Shown: piece by piece, positions 48,658 through 57,453 of the stretch
How the letters are laid out: every line of letters starts with the position of its first letter
Position numbering within the stretch: position 1 is the stretch's first letter
NCBI GenBank assembly: GCA_963813495.1
Contig: CAWEZC010000005.1
Span: forward strand, 992,001-1,056,000
Length of the DNA stretch: 64,000 bases
From: JACVRW01 sp963813495
Lineage (GTDB): Bacteria > Actinomycetota > Thermoleophilia > Solirubrobacterales > Thermoleophilaceae
Reading direction: 5' to 3'
Notes under the pieces: generated by a model
What the model was told of the DNA's origin: nothing
Seen by the model: the letters and a program-made list of their open reading frames with translations, nothing else
Databases searched by the model: none
Made by a program: the position numbers and the translations under genes

Positions 48658-49440
48658 TCAGTCGGCGCCGAGCGGCCTGCGGGAAGGGGCCTCCGCGTGT
48701 TCGAGCGTCGCGCGACGGGCTTCGCGGGCGGCGCGCACGGCACCCTTGCGGCCCGCGCTGGAGAGCCGCGAATGAACGTCCTTGACCCGGTCGAACACCA
48801 GCTCCGAAGCGGCCTGCGCCTGCTCCTTGGAGGGCTCCTCCACGCGCTCGAAGCGCAGCGGCTCGGCGAACTGCACGGTGACCTTGGGGAACTGCAGCCG
48901 CTTCCAGTTGCGCACCCGCTCGGTGCCCGCGATCGCCGTCGGGACCACCGGCACCCCGGCCTCCAGCGCGAGCCGGCCCAGCCCGTGCCGGGGCTTGCCG
49001 AGCTCGCCGCTGCGTGAGCGCCCGGCCTCGGCGTACATCACGACGATGCCCCCGCGCTCGAGTATCGCGTGGGCTGACTTGAAGGCCTCCTCGTCGTGGT
49101 GGCCGCGGCGCACGGGGAACACGCCGCCGTTGTTGAAGACGAGCTCCAGCGGCAGCGTGAACAGCTGCGACTTGGCCATGAACTGCACCTTGCGACGCAG
49201 GTAGACGGCGACGAAGAAATGGTCGAGGAAGGAGAAGTGGTTGGGCGCGATGATCGCCGGGCCGTCCGCGGGGATGTTGTGCGAGTCGATGCAGCGAGCC
49301 CGGTAGAACAGAACGATGTAGGGCGTCAGCACGAGGCGCACGACCTCGTACATCCAGTTGGGAGGCTTGCTGCGGGTGCGCCGGTGGAAGCGCTCGAAGT
49401 GCTCGGCGGGACGTGGGTCCTTGTAGACCTGCTCCTTCAC
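48658..49440 (-). CDS. PlsC-type 1-acyl-glycerol-3-phosphate acyltransferase
   Basis: 260 residues with the acyltransferase motifs NHFSFLDHFFVAVYLRRK (NHxxxxD, ~82-99), NNGGVFPVRRGH (FPxxR) and VMYAEAGRSRSGELGKPRHG (motif III), and GVPVVPTAIAGTERV (motif IV). It adds the second acyl chain in phosphatidic acid synthesis or acylates a related lipid. The membrane is contacted via an N-terminal hydrophobic segment (LVLTPYIVLFYRARC). Start GTG 49440; the preceding DNA carries weak signals. Confidence 0.9.
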   Translation of the reverse strand: MKEQVYKDPRPAEHFERFHRRTRSKPPNWMYEVVRLVLTPYIVLFYRARCIDSHNIPADGPAIIAPNHFSFLDHFFVAVYLRRKVQFMAKSQLFTLPLELVFNNGGVFPVRRGHHDEEAFKSAHAILERGGIVVMYAEAGRSRSGELGKPRHGLGRLALEAGVPVVPTAIAGTERVRNWKRLQFPKVTVQFAEPLRFERVEEPSKEQAQAASELVFDRVKDVHSRLSSAGRKGAVRAAREARRATLEHAEAPSRRPLGAD

Positions 49441-49535
49441 TCGGCCCTTCTACCTCGCCGTGCCGGTTTCGTTACCCGGCCTGCGGCCTCAGTATCTTGC
49501 CTCCACCCGCGGCACCCATCCAGGAGGGAACTGAA

Positions 49536-49748
49536 TTGCCCGATGTCGAGGCGCACATCACAGGCACGGTCTGGAAGGTCGAATGTCAGATCGGCCAGGA
49601 GGTCGCGGAGGGCGACACCCTCGTGATCCTGGAGTCCATGAAGATGGAGATGCCCGTCGAGGCCGAGGATCCGGGCAAGGTCAAGGAAATCGTCTGCCAG
49701 GAGGGGCAGTCGGTCTCGGAGGGCGACACCCTCGTCGTCCTGGAGTGA
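49536..49748 (+). CDS. Stand-alone biotinyl/lipoyl-binding carrier protein (BCCP-like)
   Basis: 70 residues, i.e. just the biotinyl domain. The attachment Lys is in ILESMKMEMPVEA (ExMKM), with the flanking hammerhead repeat VAEGDTLVILES/VSEGDTLVVLE. It would carry CO2-biotin for a carboxylase such as the beta subunit at 21388, whose own alpha/biotin subunit is not in the window. TTG 49536 has an AGGAGGG ribosome site 7 bases upstream; a TATCTT -10 is near 49493. Next to it are an enoyl-CoA hydratase and the biotin genes. Confidence 0.85.
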   Translation: MPDVEAHITGTVWKVECQIGQEVAEGDTLVILESMKMEMPVEAEDPGKVKEIVCQEGQSVSEGDTLVVLE

Positions 49749-49760
49749 GAATTTCGCTGC

Positions 49761-49781
49761 GCGCCCGGCCACGCCGGGCGC
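49761..49781 (+). terminator. Hairpin between BCCP and crotonase genes
   Basis: GCGCCCGGC-CAC-GCCGGGCGC: a perfect 9-bp stem with a 3-base loop, 12 bp behind the BCCP stop and 7 bp before the crotonase start, followed by TT. It may end the BCCP transcript or weaken read-through. Confidence 0.5.
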
Positions 49782-49788
49782 TTGCGCG

Positions 49789-50568
49789 ATGAGCACGGAA
49801 AAGCTCGTACTCGACGAGCCCGCCGAGGACGTCGCGCGGCTCACCATCTTCAACCCCGAGCGGCGCGGTGCGCTCGACCACGAGATCCTCGACGCCCTGG
49901 CCGGGCACGCCCGTACGCTCGATGCGCGCTGTCTGGTGATCCGCGGCTCGGGGGAGGTCTTCTCCGCCGGCTACGACATCGGCAACCTCGAGGGCCAGTC
50001 GTTCGAGGAGAGCGCCGAACGGCTCGTGGCCCATCCCTTCCACGACGCCATCGAGGCGCTCGACGGCTACGAGTATCCCGTGGTGGCCGCGCTCAACGGG
50101 CACGCGATCGGGGGCGGACTCGAGCTCGCGCTCACCTGCGACATCCGCGTGGCCGCCCGGGGAATCAAGGTCGGCATGCCGCCGGCCCGACTGGGATTGA
50201 TCTACTCGCACACGGGCCTGCGGCGCTTCATCGAGGTCTGCGGCGTCGCGCACACGGCGGAGCTCTTCTACGTCGGCCGCAACGTCGACTCCGAGCGCGC
50301 CGAACGGATGGGCCTGGTCAACGAGGTCGTGGAGCGGGACGAGCTCGACGCCCACGTGCTCGAGCTCGCGAGCGCGATCGCAGCCAACGCCCCGCTCTCG
50401 CTTGCCGGCAACAAGCGGGTGATCCGCACCCTGCGCGCGCAGCCGCTGCCCGAGCAGGTCGAGCGGGAGCTGGTCGAGCTGCGCGAATCGTGCTTTCGCT
50501 CCGAGGACTTCCGCGAGGGAGTACGAGCCTTCTCCGAGAAGCGCAAGCCGGTGTGGCGCGGGCGCTGA
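49789..50568 (+). CDS. Enoyl-CoA hydratase/isomerase family protein (second)
   Basis: 259 residues with the crotonase motifs VFSAGYDIGNLEG and NGHAIGGGLELALTCDIRVA; the first catalytic Glu (GGGLEL) is kept but the second is lost (VGMPPARLGLIYSH instead of GxPExxLG). It may therefore act as a decarboxylase or isomerase rather than a hydratase. ATG 49789 lies after the hairpin. It is upstream of bioB by 43 bp; that link is probably positional. Confidence 0.88.
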   Translation: MSTEKLVLDEPAEDVARLTIFNPERRGALDHEILDALAGHARTLDARCLVIRGSGEVFSAGYDIGNLEGQSFEESAERLVAHPFHDAIEALDGYEYPVVAALNGHAIGGGLELALTCDIRVAARGIKVGMPPARLGLIYSHTGLRRFIEVCGVAHTAELFYVGRNVDSERAERMGLVNEVVERDELDAHVLELASAIAANAPLSLAGNKRVIRTLRAQPLPEQVERELVELRESCFRSEDFREGVRAFSEKRKPVWRGR

Positions 50569-50611
50569 GCGACTGCCCCTGAACAGCGCTCCGTCCGGCC
50601 CCCCGCCTACC

Positions 50612-51796
50612 GTGGCGACTCAAGTGCCGCCCCTCATCTCCCGCGAAGAGGCGCTCAGGCTCGGCGAGATCGAGGATCGCGCCGAGATCGAAGCGCTGGT
50701 CGAGCACGCCTGGCAGGTGCGCCTGGAGCGCTTCGGCGACTCGACCGACATGTGCTCGCTGGTCAACGCCAAGTCCGGCGGCTGCGCCGAGGACTGCGGC
50801 TTCTGCTCGCAGTCGCGCTTCTCCGAGGCCGATACGCCCATGCACGCGATGATGAGCCCGGAGCAGATCCTCGAGCACGCCCGCGCGGCCGAGGCTGCCG
50901 GCGCGCACCGCTTCTGCATGGTCACGCAGGGCCAGGGCCTCTCCAAGCGCGACTTCGAGAACGTCCTCGCCGGTGCGCGCCTCGTCTCCGAGCACACCAA
51001 CCTCAAGCGCTGCGTCTCCATCGGGCACATGTCCGCCGCCCGGGCCCAGTCGCTCAAGGAGGCGGGCATCCAGCGCGTCCACCACAACGTCGAGACCGCG
51101 GAGAGCTACTACCCGGAGGTCTCGTCGACCGTGCGCTACGAGGGCCGGCTGCGGACGATCGACGCCGTCCGCGACGCCGGGCTCGAGACCTGTGTGGGCG
51201 GCATCCTCAACCTGGGCGAGTCCCGCGAGCAGCGCGTGGAGATGGCCTTCGAGCTCGCCAAGGTCGAGCCCACCTCCGTGCCCATCAACCTGCTCAACCC
51301 CCGGCCCGGCACCAAGTTCGGAGACCGCGAGCTGATGGACCCGTGGGAAGCGGTCAAGTGGGTGGCCATCTTCCGGCTGATCATCCCGGGCGCGCTGTTC
51401 CGGCTCTGCGGCGGGCGCAACGAGAACCTGGGTCCGGGCGAGTTCCAGAAGCTCGCGGTCAAGGCCGGCCTCAACGGGGTGATGATGGGCAACTTCCTGA
51501 CCACGCTCGGCTCCGAGCCCGAGGCCGATCGGGCGATGTTCGAGGAGCTCGGGCTGAACGTGGCGCGCCAGGAGGACAACGGCGCCAACCCGCGCCCCGA
51601 CAACCGCAGCGGCTGGCTCGACGGCGACACGCCGCGCACCCCGCTGGACGAGCTCGTGGACTCTCGGGACGAGGCCAACTTCTGGGATCCCTCCACGCAG
51701 CTGCGCCACCGCCGGAAGGCTTCGGTGCCGCCGCGACCTGACGGGACAGAGAACACCTACCCGGAGATCGTGCACGTGGAGGGACGAGCGGCGTGA
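50612..51796 (+). CDS. bioB: Biotin synthase
   Basis: 394 residues. Radical SAM enzyme that inserts sulfur into dethiobiotin. The [4Fe-4S] motif is in SGGCAEDCGFCSQSRFSEAD (CxxxCxxC); the [2Fe-2S] ligands are found in the barrel (KRCVSIGHMSAARAQSLKEA and ETCVGGILNLGESREQRVEM). The C-terminal ~60 residues (DNRSGWLDGDTPRTP) extend past the usual end of the ~330-residue family. GTG 50624 is the more likely start because TACCGT (50608-50613) would be its leaderless -10. Its stop overlaps the bioF start. Confidence 0.95.
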   Translation: MATQVPPLISREEALRLGEIEDRAEIEALVEHAWQVRLERFGDSTDMCSLVNAKSGGCAEDCGFCSQSRFSEADTPMHAMMSPEQILEHARAAEAAGAHRFCMVTQGQGLSKRDFENVLAGARLVSEHTNLKRCVSIGHMSAARAQSLKEAGIQRVHHNVETAESYYPEVSSTVRYEGRLRTIDAVRDAGLETCVGGILNLGESREQRVEMAFELAKVEPTSVPINLLNPRPGTKFGDRELMDPWEAVKWVAIFRLIIPGALFRLCGGRNENLGPGEFQKLAVKAGLNGVMMGNFLTTLGSEPEADRAMFEELGLNVARQEDNGANPRPDNRSGWLDGDTPRTPLDELVDSRDEANFWDPSTQLRHRRKASVPPRPDGTENTYPEIVHVEGRAA

Positions 51797-53058
51797 GCAA
51801 TGACATAGCGGACCGGCTCGCCGAGATCCACAACCGCGGGCTCTACCGGCGCATGCGCTGCGTCTCGGGTCCCCAGGGGCCGCGCGTCCTCCTGGACGGC
51901 AAGCCCGTGCTGCTGCTGTGCTCGAACAACTACCTCGGCCTCGCCGATCACCCGCGGGTGCGCGAGGCGGCCGCCGAGGCGGCGATGCGCTACGGAGCGG
52001 GGTCGGGCGCCTCCCGCCTGGTGTCGGGCAACATGACGATCCACCGCCGGCTCGAGGAGCAGCTCGCGAGTTTCAAGCGGGCGGAGGCCTGCCTGCTGTT
52101 CGGCTCCGGCTACCTGGCCAACGCAGGGGTGGTGTCGGCGCTCGCCCGGGAGGGCGACGTGGTCTTTTCCGACGCCCTCAACCATGCCTCGATCATCGAC
52201 GGCTGCCGGCTGGCGCGGGCTGAGACCTTCATCTACGACCACTGCGACACGGACCATCTCGAGTGGGGGCTGCGCCAGGCCGAGGGCCGCGGCTCACTGA
52301 TTGTCACCGACGGCGTCTTCTCCATGGACGGAGATGTGGCGCCGCTCGAGCGGCTGGTCGAGCTCGGCCAGCGCTACGACGCCCGTGTGATGGTCGACGA
52401 CGCCCACGGCACCGGCGCGATCGGGCCGGACGGGCGCGGGTCGGTGGCTGCGGCCGGGCTCGAGGACGAGGTCGATGTCGTGGTCGGCACGCTCGGCAAG
52501 GCACTCGGCTCTTACGGCGCCTTCGTTTGCTGCGACAAGTCGATGGCCAAGTACCTGATCAACACGGCCCGCACGCTGATCTTCTCCACTGCTCTGTCCC
52601 CGCCCGCCGTGGCCGCCGCGGCGGCCGCCCTGGGGCTGCTGCGTGAGCAGCCCCGCCGGGTGGAGAAGCTCCAGCGCAACGCCGCCGTGCTGCGCGAGGC
52701 GCTGGCCGGGAAAGGCCTGCCGACGGCCGACGCGGGCACGCAGATCCTGCCTTTGCTCGTGGGCGATCCCAGCGAGGCCGTCCGCGCCAGCGAGCGTGCG
52801 CTCGAGCGCGGCATCTTCGCCCAGGCCATCCGCCCGCCGACCGTGCCGGCGGGCACGTCGCGCCTGCGCCTGGCCGTGATGGCGTCGCACACCAAGTCCG
52901 AGCTCCGGGAGGCGGCCGGCGTCCTGGCCGCCTGCCTGCCTGCTTCGGCGCGCGAGCCGGCCAGGCCGAGCGTCCGCGAGGAGGCCGTGCGTAGCGGCGA
53001 TGGATCCCGTCAGACCGACCGCGGCCGCGTGTTCGACGGCCTGCGCGACGCGGCCTGA
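51793..53058 (+). CDS. bioF: 8-amino-7-oxononanoate synthase
   Basis: 421 residues. PLP enzyme that joins pimeloyl-CoA/ACP and alanine. Motifs: LLCSNNYLGLADHPRVREAA, VVFSDALNHASIIDGCRLAR, VMVDDAHGTGAIGPDGRGSV and the PLP Lys in GTLGKALGSYGAF. About 30 residues longer than typical at the C-terminus (an Arg-rich tail). GTG start overlaps bioB by 4 bp, so the two are coupled; the last ~40 residues run into the spacer before bioD. Confidence 0.95.
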   Translation: MSNDIADRLAEIHNRGLYRRMRCVSGPQGPRVLLDGKPVLLLCSNNYLGLADHPRVREAAAEAAMRYGAGSGASRLVSGNMTIHRRLEEQLASFKRAEACLLFGSGYLANAGVVSALAREGDVVFSDALNHASIIDGCRLARAETFIYDHCDTDHLEWGLRQAEGRGSLIVTDGVFSMDGDVAPLERLVELGQRYDARVMVDDAHGTGAIGPDGRGSVAAAGLEDEVDVVVGTLGKALGSYGAFVCCDKSMAKYLINTARTLIFSTALSPPAVAAAAAALGLLREQPRRVEKLQRNAAVLREALAGKGLPTADAGTQILPLLVGDPSEAVRASERALERGIFAQAIRPPTVPAGTSRLRLAVMASHTKSELREAAGVLAACLPASAREPARPSVREEAVRSGDGSRQTDRGRVFDGLRDAA

Positions 53059-53194
53059 CGTGCGCGGGGGCCACTGCGTAGTCCGCCGCGCTCCGTCCGG
53101 GCGGCGCCTCGCCACGCGTCACGATCAGGGCCGCGCCCGGGGCTGCTGGGCGGTACGGCGCTGGCGTCTGCGCCTGCTGCGGGCCTGACGCCCG

Positions 53195-53866
53195 GTGCGG
53201 GGCATCTTCGTCACCGGCACCGGCACCGGGGTGGGGAAGTCGGTGCTGGCCGCCGCGCTGTGCGCGGTGCTCGTGAGCCGAGGGATCAGCGTGGCCGCCT
53301 TCAAGCCCGTGGTCAGCGGGCTCGACGAGCCGCCCGGGCCGTTCGGGTCCGACCACGAGCTGCTCGCACACGCGGCCGGCGGGCGCCAGCGACCGGAGCA
53401 GGTGGCGCCGTACCGCTTCGGCCCCGCGCTGTCTCCGCACTTCGCCGCCGAGCTGGCGGGTGTGCGGATCGAGCCGGCGCGGCTGCTGTCGGCGGCGCGC
53501 GAGGCAGCGGAGGGCGCTGACGCGCTCGTGGCCGAAGGGGTCGGAGGTCTGCTCGTGCCCATCACGCCGGGCTACCTGGTGCGCGACCTCGCGGTCGACC
53601 TCGCCCTGCCCGTGGTCGTGGCGGCGCCGACCGGGCTCGGCACCATCAACCACACGCTGCTCACGGTGGAGGCCGCCCGGGCGGCGGGCCTGCATGTGGC
53701 CGGAGTGGTGATGACTCCTTGGTCGGACGAGCCCGCAGCGATCGAGACGTCGAACCGGGCGACGGTGCAGCAGCTCTCGCGAGTGGCGGTCAGCGGCCTG
53801 CCGCCGACCGCCGTGGAGTCGCTGTCCGCTGCGGGCGCGGCGTTGCCTGTCGGCGAATGGCTTTGA
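53195..53866 (+). CDS. bioD: Dethiobiotin synthetase
   Basis: 223 residues. ATP-dependent carboxylation/ring closure of DAPA to dethiobiotin. P-loop FVTGTGTGVGKSVLAAAL at the N-terminus, VAAFKPVVSGLDEPPGPFGS (Lys contact), EGVGGLLVPITPGYLVRDLA and TGLGTINHTLLTVEAARAAG. GTG 53195; no distinct ribosome site. The 136 bp between bioF and bioD hold no other convincing gene. It is the third gene of the bioBFD group; bioA lies 7 kb away. Confidence 0.94.
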   Translation: MRGIFVTGTGTGVGKSVLAAALCAVLVSRGISVAAFKPVVSGLDEPPGPFGSDHELLAHAAGGRQRPEQVAPYRFGPALSPHFAAELAGVRIEPARLLSAAREAAEGADALVAEGVGGLLVPITPGYLVRDLAVDLALPVVVAAPTGLGTINHTLLTVEAARAAGLHVAGVVMTPWSDEPAAIETSNRATVQQLSRVAVSGLPPTAVESLSAAGAALPVGEWL

Positions 53867-53876
53867 GAACTCGTTC

Positions 53877-53882
53877 TATGCT
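53877..53882 (+). promoter_or_regulatory. -10 element TATGCT of the PGPGW gene, leaderless layout
   Basis: TATGCT ends 8 bases before ATG 53891, with no ribosome site; it lies just behind the bioD stop, so the next gene is likely to have its own promoter. Confidence 0.45.
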
Positions 53883-53890
53883 GGCCCGGT

Positions 53891-54283
53891 ATGGCCGTGG
53901 GCGACGCCGAAGACACCCCGGAGCTGCTGCTCAAGCTCCGTGAGCGCAAGGAACGCCACAAGCGACGCCACGTAGTCCACAGGGCCGCCGTCGTGGTCTT
54001 CGGCTTCCTGGTCGTCTGCGCGGGCATCGTGATGTCGGGACCCGGCATCCCCGGACCCGGCATCGCGACGATCCTGATCGGGCTGGCCTTCCTGGCGCTC
54101 GAGTTCGACCGGGCCGAGCGGATGCTCGAGAAGGCGATCATCTGGGGTGACCAGGCCAAGGACCGCGCCGAACAGACCTCGACGGCGCAACGGGTCGTCG
54201 CCGGCGCGCTCGTGGCCGCCGGCGTGGCCGGCTTCGTGGTCGCGGCCGTCCTCTGGGACATCCCGCTCATGCCGGTGCTCTAG
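53891..54283 (+). CDS. PGPGW/TIGR02611-type transmembrane protein
   Basis: 130 residues with the family signature SGPGIPGPGIATILIG in the middle and two membrane helices (VVVFGFLVVCAGIVMSG and VAGALVAAGVAGFVVAAVLW). It also has a basic N-terminal helix (LKLRERKERHKRRHVVHRAA). The TIGR02611/PGPGW family is common in actinobacteria and uncharacterised. Not obviously related to biotin. Its 3' end overlaps the convergent NTF2 gene by 4 bp. Confidence 0.85.
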   Translation: MAVGDAEDTPELLLKLRERKERHKRRHVVHRAAVVVFGFLVVCAGIVMSGPGIPGPGIATILIGLAFLALEFDRAERMLEKAIIWGDQAKDRAEQTSTAQRVVAGALVAAGVAGFVVAAVLWDIPLMPVL

Positions 54284-54636
54284 CCACCGCCGACGCCCAC
54301 CTCGCGCAGCGCCCCGTCGGGCTCGCGATGTGGCTCGTTGCGCCACAGCAGGCCGTTGCGCAGCGTCCAGACGTGCCCGACCCGCTCCGACAGCGCGGCG
54401 CCGCTCTCGCGGCCGCGCACGTGCATGGTCATGACGACGGCGACACGCCCGTCTGGGCCCGCCCTGACGTGATGCAGCTCGACCCGCCACTCCTCCCAGG
54501 CGGCCGAGATGTCGGCGAAGTACTGGCGGATTCCCTCATGGCCGTAATAGGCCTGCCCGTCGACCGACAGCAGCGAGAAGAACTCGACCTCCGGGTCGCA
54601 GACCGCCACCGCCCCCTCGGGGTCGTACCTGGTCAC
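54280..54636 (-). CDS. SnoaL/NTF2-like protein
   Basis: 118 residues with the NTF2-like cone: DPEGAVAVCDPEVEFFSLLS, YYGHEGIRQYFADISAAWEE and GHVWTLRNGLLWRNEPHREP. The frame remains open upstream (LFAEAVTRYDPEG) and the family normally has an extra N-terminal helix; a CTG at 54681 that overlaps the upstream stop would supply it. No catalytic residues can be assigned; likely ligand binding or cyclase/isomerase. Probably cotranscribed with the acyl-CoA ligase. Confidence 0.75.
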   Translation of the reverse strand: MTRYDPEGAVAVCDPEVEFFSLLSVDGQAYYGHEGIRQYFADISAAWEEWRVELHHVRAGPDGRVAVVMTMHVRGRESGAALSERVGHVWTLRNGLLWRNEPHREPDGALREVGVGGG

Positions 54637-54677
54637 AGCCTCCGCGAAGAGGCGCGCGGGGCGCTCGCCGTCGGCGT

Positions 54678-56306
54678 TCAGGCCTGCGCCTCCGTCTGCT
54701 TGCGCTCGCGTTCCTGCTCGCGCAGCTCGACGCGGCGGATCTTGCCCGTCAGCGTCTTGGGCAGGTCGTCCACGAACTCGATCTCGCGCGGGTACGCGTA
54801 CGCCGAGTGGCGCTCGCGCACGTGGCGCTTGATGTCGGCGGCCAGCTCGTCGGAGGCCTCGTGCCCGCCGGCGAGCACGATGAAGGCCTTGACGATGTCG
54901 CCGCGGCGAGCGTCCGGTGAGGCCACCGCCGCGGCCTCCTTGACCGCCACATGCTCGACGCAGGCCGACTCCACCTCGAAGGGCCCGATCCGGTAGCCCG
55001 CGGAGATGATTACGTCGTCGGCACGGCCGGCGTACCAGACATAGCCATCCTCGTCGACCGTGGCCGCATCCTTCGTGTGAAACCAGTCGCCGCCGAATTC
55101 CTCCTCAGTGTCCTCCGGGCGGTTCCAGTAGCCCAGCGGGTAGTGGGGATTGGAGCGCGCGCGCAGGCAGATCTCGCCCCGCTCCCCGGGCGGCAGCGGC
55201 TGCTCGTCCTCGTCGAGGATCTGCACGTCCCAGCCGGGCACCGGCCGGCCCATCGACCCCTCGCGGACCTCGACCGTGGGGAAGTTGCCGCACAGCGGAT
55301 AGCTCTCCGTCAGCCCGTAGTAGTCGAGCACGGTGATCCCGAACTGGTCGCGAAACCAGCGGATCACCTCGGGGTTGAGCGGCTCGCCGGCCGAGCAGGT
55401 GATGCGCAGGCGCTCGAGCGGATAGCGCCGGCCCGCGTCCTGCACCCCGGTCATCGCCCTCAGCGCGGTGGGTGTGGTGAACATGTTCTCGACCCCGTGC
55501 TTGGAGAGGAAGCGCAGATGCTCCTCGGGGTCATAGCCCCCCTTGCGCGCCTGGACGAGTGCCACCGCCCCGTAGCGCCAGGGGCCGAGCAGCGGGCAGA
55601 TGCCTGCCGCCCAGGCCCATTCACCCGAGCCGTGGAAGAGCTCGCCGTCGCGCACGTCGTGGCAGAACTCGAACTCCTCGTGGGCCAGCAGGTAGCGGTG
55701 CGCATGCAGGATGCCCTTGGCCTTGCCGGTGGTGCCCGACGAGTAGTACAGCTGCGCGGGATCGTCGGCTGCGGTGTCCACGGTGTCGAACTCCGGCGAG
55801 GCCGCGGTCATCTCGTCGAGCAGGCCGTCATCGAGCACCAGGACGCTCTCCGCGAGTCCGCCGGGAATCCGATCGCGGTTCGCCGCGTCGGTCACGACCA
55901 CCTTGGCCTGGGAGTCACGCAGCCGGTGCTCGATGCCCTCGTCCCCGTACAGGACCGAGAGCGAGAGCAGGATGGCGCCCGCGCGGTAGCTGCCGATGAA
56001 CGCCGCGGCCGTCTCGGGGAGCGAGGGCAGAAGGGTGGCCACCCTGTCCTCCCGCTCGACGCCGTGTTCGCGCAGCACGTTGGCGAAGCGGTTGGAGAGG
56101 TCCTGCAGCTCCCCGAAGCTCACCCGTCGCTCGTTGCCCTGCCAGTCCTCCCAGACCATCGCGAGCCGGTCACGATCGTGTTTGTCGCAAACGTCCTGCG
56201 CGATGTTGTAGCGCTCAGGCACGTCCCAGGCGTGCGCGGCGGTCATCTCCTCGTAGCTGCCCAACTCGTACTTGCGAAAGCTCACCGGGGCCCTCCTCTC
56301 GGTCAC
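54678..56306 (-). CDS. AMP-binding acyl-CoA synthetase (medium-chain/acetyl-type)
   Basis: 542 residues with ANL motifs LYYSSGTTGKAKGILHAHRY (A3), GITVLDYYGLTESYPLCGNF (A5), GDWFHTKDAATVDEDGYVWY and GRADDVIISAGYRIGPFEVE (A7-A8), and the catalytic Lys in KTLTGKIRRVELREQ (A10). The layout is that of medium-chain acyl-CoA and acetyl-CoA synthetase-like enzymes. Two starts are plausible: GTG 56306, or GTG 56285 which has GAGGAGGG 5 bases before it. TAGCTT lies 5 bases before 56306. Confidence 0.92.
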   Translation of the reverse strand: MTERRAPVSFRKYELGSYEEMTAAHAWDVPERYNIAQDVCDKHDRDRLAMVWEDWQGNERRVSFGELQDLSNRFANVLREHGVEREDRVATLLPSLPETAAAFIGSYRAGAILLSLSVLYGDEGIEHRLRDSQAKVVVTDAANRDRIPGGLAESVLVLDDGLLDEMTAASPEFDTVDTAADDPAQLYYSSGTTGKAKGILHAHRYLLAHEEFEFCHDVRDGELFHGSGEWAWAAGICPLLGPWRYGAVALVQARKGGYDPEEHLRFLSKHGVENMFTTPTALRAMTGVQDAGRRYPLERLRITCSAGEPLNPEVIRWFRDQFGITVLDYYGLTESYPLCGNFPTVEVREGSMGRPVPGWDVQILDEDEQPLPPGERGEICLRARSNPHYPLGYWNRPEDTEEEFGGDWFHTKDAATVDEDGYVWYAGRADDVIISAGYRIGPFEVESACVEHVAVKEAAAVASPDARRGDIVKAFIVLAGGHEASDELAADIKRHVRERHSAYAYPREIEFVDDLPKTLTGKIRRVELREQERERKQTEAQA

Positions 56307-56324
56307 CAGGAAAGCTACCCGGGT

Positions 56325-57440
56325 TCAGAGCGAGCGCGCCACCGCCAGCGGAGGCGGGATCTCGACGGCGGCGCCGCCAACGATCGCGTCGGCGACCATG
56401 CGCCCCGTCGCCGCTCCCGTCGAGATCCCCCAGGGGCCGTGGCCGGCGGCACACCACAGGCCGTCCACTCCTGGCATCGGCCCCACGAGCGGCCGGCCGT
56501 CGAAGGATTGCGGGCGCGCGCAGGCCCGGACCCCGCGGGCCGAAGCGCCCGCGGCACCCCTGAGTGCCGGCAGGAACGGCTGGGCCGCCGCCAGCACCGG
56601 CCCCGCCCAGGCCTCGGGATCGGGCTCCTCGACCAGGAAGGTCGAGCCCACCGACGTGATGCCCTCGGCCGTGACCGCGCTGAACACCGGGACCGGCTCC
56701 GGCGCCCCGGTGGCAACGGCTTCCACCCCCACCTCCTCGACCACATGGCGCGGCGGCGTTTCCAGCTCGAGCTCGACGACCACGCCCCACACCGCCCCGA
56801 TCGGGCGCCATGTGCGCGTGGGATCGATCACCTCGGGCGTCCCGGGACCGGCGGCCACGAGCACCGCGTCGGCCGGGTGGCGCACCCCCGCGGCGAGCAC
56901 GCCGCGCACGCGGTCCCCCACCACCCAGGGCCACGCCGCCTGGCCTTCACGCAGGCGCGCCCCGAGGCGGCGGGCGCGTTCGGCGAAGCCGAGCGTGGCC
57001 GCCGCCGGGCGCACCGGAAAGCCGGTCTCCAGGCGGCAGGCCCACAACCCGCGGGCGAGCTCCGGCTCGAGCTCCCGCAGTGCCGCCGGGTCGAGCAGCC
57101 GCGGCTCGAGCTCGGGACAATCGTGGGCGATCTCGGCCACCACGGGCTCGATGTCCCGGCGCCTGCGCGCGAGCATCAGCACACCGGCTGGGCTGTCGGC
57201 TATAGGGATCGACTCGAGGCTGCGCACGTGCTCCAACGTCTCGGAGTGCAGCCGCGCGAGCACTGGGTCGAACGGGTGCTGGAGCACACCGGAGTTGCGT
57301 CCCGAGGCCGCTCCGGCGAGCTCGCCGCGCTCGAACAGCTCCACCCGTACCCCCGCCTCTGCCAGAAAAGCCGCGGCGGCGCAGCCGATGATCCCCCCGC
57401 CGATGATCGCGACGTCGGGGCGGGCGCTCACCGCCACCAC
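56325..57440 (-). CDS. FAD-dependent amino-acid oxidase (DAO superfamily)
   Basis: 371 residues of the D-amino acid oxidase/glycine oxidase/sarcosine oxidase superfamily: dinucleotide motif VAIIGGGIIGCAAAAFLAEA, ELFERGELAGAASGRNSGVL with the substrate-domain start, and the C-terminal FAD strand GLWCAAGHGPWGISTGAATG. It probably oxidises a secondary or D-amine to an imine and H2O2. It stands between the acyl-CoA synthetase and the spermidine-synthase-like gene on the same strand. Substrate unknown. Confidence 0.9.
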   Translation of the reverse strand: MVAVSARPDVAIIGGGIIGCAAAAFLAEAGVRVELFERGELAGAASGRNSGVLQHPFDPVLARLHSETLEHVRSLESIPIADSPAGVLMLARRRRDIEPVVAEIAHDCPELEPRLLDPAALRELEPELARGLWACRLETGFPVRPAAATLGFAERARRLGARLREGQAAWPWVVGDRVRGVLAAGVRHPADAVLVAAGPGTPEVIDPTRTWRPIGAVWGVVVELELETPPRHVVEEVGVEAVATGAPEPVPVFSAVTAEGITSVGSTFLVEEPDPEAWAGPVLAAAQPFLPALRGAAGASARGVRACARPQSFDGRPLVGPMPGVDGLWCAAGHGPWGISTGAATGRMVADAIVGGAAVEIPPPLAVARSL

Positions 57441-57453
57441 CCGGGATCGGGGG

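Noticed and set aside
53000..53188. Possible small gene between bioF and bioD
   Set aside because: Arg/Ala-rich, starts inside bioF in another frame and has no ribosome site.
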